Positions 12,464 through 13,795 of a stretch of DNA of 13,795 nucleotides are shown piece after piece. Source of the DNA: JBHIER01 sp046760705 [NCBI: bacterium] (GTDB lineage Bacteria > JBHIER01 > G020348925). Each line of letters starts with the position of its first letter. Within the stretch, counting starts at the first letter, position 1. A program made the translations under genes and the position numbers. Where the stretch lies: assembly GCA_046760705.1 (NCBI GenBank), contig JBHIER010000029.1, forward strand, positions 1 through 13,795, in the 5' to 3' direction. Below the pieces are notes generated by a model. It did no database searches. It saw only the letters and a program-made list of their open reading frames with translations, and was not told the origin of the DNA.

Positions 12464-13795
12464 TTGTTGAGATATTTGAAAGTTCTTCTCGGCGTTTCTG
12501 TGATGCTTTTGGGTGTTGCGGTAGGAAGTGGCAGAGCCCAGTACAGAATTGCTAATTTGGCAGTTAGTGATGCAACCGGGGTTCCTGGGGACACAGTTGA
12601 GGTGGTCATCAGCATGGAAACCTACGGCTATATGGGATCTATCTTGCTCGATCTGGACTTCGACACTCAGATGTTTGAGGTGTCGGACGTTCGGAGCGTC
12701 GGGCCCTTTGCCGATTGGTGCGCCATAGACTGGCAGCCGACCGGAACGGGCATAAACATGTCCACTGTAGGAGAGTGTGACTCTCTGGACATAGGGATAA
12801 TCAGACCACTTCCTTCAGTGCTCAGCCTCACATTTTATGTTATCGGCACGCAGACAGGCGATTATGCCTTGACCATACCGACGGACCCCGTACCTATCTT
12901 CGCTCCGAACGGCGACCCGTTTAACCTTGTAAATTCGATAGAAGGTACATTTACTGTTCAGCCTACAAAGTTGAGCCTCTCCGCTGAAACGGCTGCCCAG
13001 GGCAGCCGTGGGACTACGGTCTATCTGGACCTTGACGTTCACAACCCCGAGGGCGTGGCGGCTCTCCAATTTGACCTGCTGTTTGACGATACCGCAATCA
13101 CCGTGACCGATCTGGTGAAGACCGGCCGGGCCAGCGATATGGACATTTGGACATTTTCCCAGATCGAAGGTGGCATCCGCTTGGTGGCTTCTATTGTGGA
13201 GAGCGAACACATTATCCAGGCTGGCACGGGAACTATTGGTGAAATGTATGTGAACTTGAACCCCCAAGCCCCTGATGGGGAATATGCCTTGACCTTTTCC
13301 GGGGTCACCATTGCCGACCCTCTCGGGGTTCCCCTTTCAGGTATGATTGTGCACGGAGTCTTCACCGTAGTCAAACCGTCGGCCGTTCTCTCCCTTGGAA
13401 AAGGGGCCGGATATTCAGGAAGTGCTGGGATCAACGTGCCTGTGAGTTTGCACCAGACGATGGACGTCGCTTCCGTTCAGTTCGATCTCCTCTTTGACAC
13501 CGACAATCTGTCCGTGAGTGGGGTCGTCGGCTCTGGTCGGGGGCAGGGGTGTTCGTTCACAAAGGCCGACATTACCGGTGGAGTCAGGGTCACCGGGACG
13601 TGCCCCTTGGGCTCCGGCGCGGGCCAGATTGCCGACATCCTCTTCGACGTAATTGGCGATAGTCTTGGAGCCTATCCGCTGACCTTTGCCAACGCCACCG
13701 TGACCGATGGCGATCCCCTGCCGACAGGGGTGGAGGATGGCCAGTTCAACTACCCCGGCGACATCGCGGTGGACCTCGCCGTCGGGGCGTCCTGC
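12464..13795 (+). CDS. Exported protein with three cohesin-like repeats (3'-truncated)
   Basis: The frame is open for 444 codons to the right edge. It starts at TTG 12464 (or 12467), set by AGGAGG at 12453-12458. The signal peptide MLRYLKVLLGVSVMLLGVAVGSGRA is probably cleaved after residue 25. Three cohesin-like beta-sandwich repeats follow: ~27-165 (NLAVSDATGVPGDTVEVVISMET...SILLDLDFDTQMFEV), ~168-303 (LSLSAETAAQGSRGTTVYLDLDVHN...VAALQFDLLFDDTAITVTDL) and ~306-429 (VLSLGKGAGYSGSAGINVPVSLHQ...VASVQFDLLFDTDNLSVSGV). Each ends with a YALTI/YALTF/YPLTF strand, and repeats 2 and 3 then have a VTIADPLG- or VTDGDPLP-like turn. Cohesins bind dockerins in cellulosomes, but repeats of this kind also occur in many non-cellulolytic secreted proteins. 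No dockerin or enzyme domain is visible before the window ends. Frame 'PGDIAVDLAVGASC' at the edge may begin another module. Confidence 0.85.
   Translation, partial: MLRYLKVLLGVSVMLLGVAVGSGRAQYRIANLAVSDATGVPGDTVEVVISMETYGYMGSILLDLDFDTQMFEVSDVRSVGPFADWCAIDWQPTGTGINMSTVGECDSLDIGIIRPLPSVLSLTFYVIGTQTGDYALTIPTDPVPIFAPNGDPFNLVNSIEGTFTVQPTKLSLSAETAAQGSRGTTVYLDLDVHNPEGVAALQFDLLFDDTAITVTDLVKTGRASDMDIWTFSQIEGGIRLVASIVESEHIIQAGTGTIGEMYVNLNPQAPDGEYALTFSGVTIADPLGVPLSGMIVHGVFTVVKPSAVLSLGKGAGYSGSAGINVPVSLHQTMDVASVQFDLLFDTDNLSVSGVVGSGRGQGCSFTKADITGGVRVTGTCPLGSGAGQIADILFDVIGDSLGAYPLTFANATVTDGDPLPTGVEDGQFNYPGDIAVDLAVGASC

Overview
The window looks like a chromosomal segment of a moderately GC-rich, Gram-negative-type bacterium (GC fraction not counted). 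YidC carries the large periplasmic domain typical of diderms. There are several exported proteins, including a Spy/CpxP-like protein, a TlpA-like thioredoxin, a lamin-tail/FlgD-Ig-like protein and a cohesin-repeat protein. Cohesin repeats together with C-terminal FlgD-Ig/sorting-like domains are common in FCB-related and other uncultivated candidate phyla. That placement is inference; no lineage marker here is decisive.

Region 1 (1-6597, + strand) is the conserved oriC-proximal block yidC - khpB(jag) - mnmE - mnmG - rsmG, followed by a small zinc-ribbon/DUF2007 gene. yidC is cut by the left edge of the window. Gaps are short and mnmG/rsmG overlap by 35 bp, so much of the block is probably co-transcribed. 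Two near-consensus parS (ParB/Spo0J) sites, each 15/16, sit in the mnmE-mnmG gap (3627-3642) and inside the mnmG/rsmG overlap (5569-5584). The parA/parB pair that often follows rsmG is not in the window. MnmE and MnmG together modify the wobble uridine of tRNAs, RsmG methylates 16S rRNA, YidC inserts membrane proteins and KhpB binds RNA.

Region 2 (6598-8175) holds a convergent minus-strand gene for a secreted lamin-tail-domain protein and then a gene-poor stretch. In that stretch I see a possible 57-codon minus-strand membrane ORF, a possible frameshifted N-terminal remnant of an IS4/Tn5-type transposase, two adjacent stem-loops and a weak promoter-like pair.

Region 3 (8176-9902, + strand) is a two-gene envelope unit: a Cys/His-rich Spy/CpxP-like periplasmic protein, then a TlpA-like thioredoxin fused to an extra C-terminal domain. 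A strong inverted repeat lies between them.

Region 4 (9971-12145, + strand) contains a selenocysteine tRNA gene (selC, anticodon TCA), a dihydrolipoamide dehydrogenase gene with an unusual C-terminal tail, and a small NTF2/SnoaL-like gene with its own promoter, which overlaps the end of lpdA.

Region 5 (12146-13795, + strand) has a perfect-consensus sigma70-type promoter (TTGACA-17-TATAAT), a leader of about 225 nt, and a TTG-initiated exported protein with three cohesin-like repeats that runs off the right edge.

I found no CRISPR array, complete insertion sequence, prophage or obvious defence system. The least explained items are the TlpA C-terminal domain, the structured leader of the cohesin gene, the parS sites without adjacent parAB, and the region around 7520-8015.
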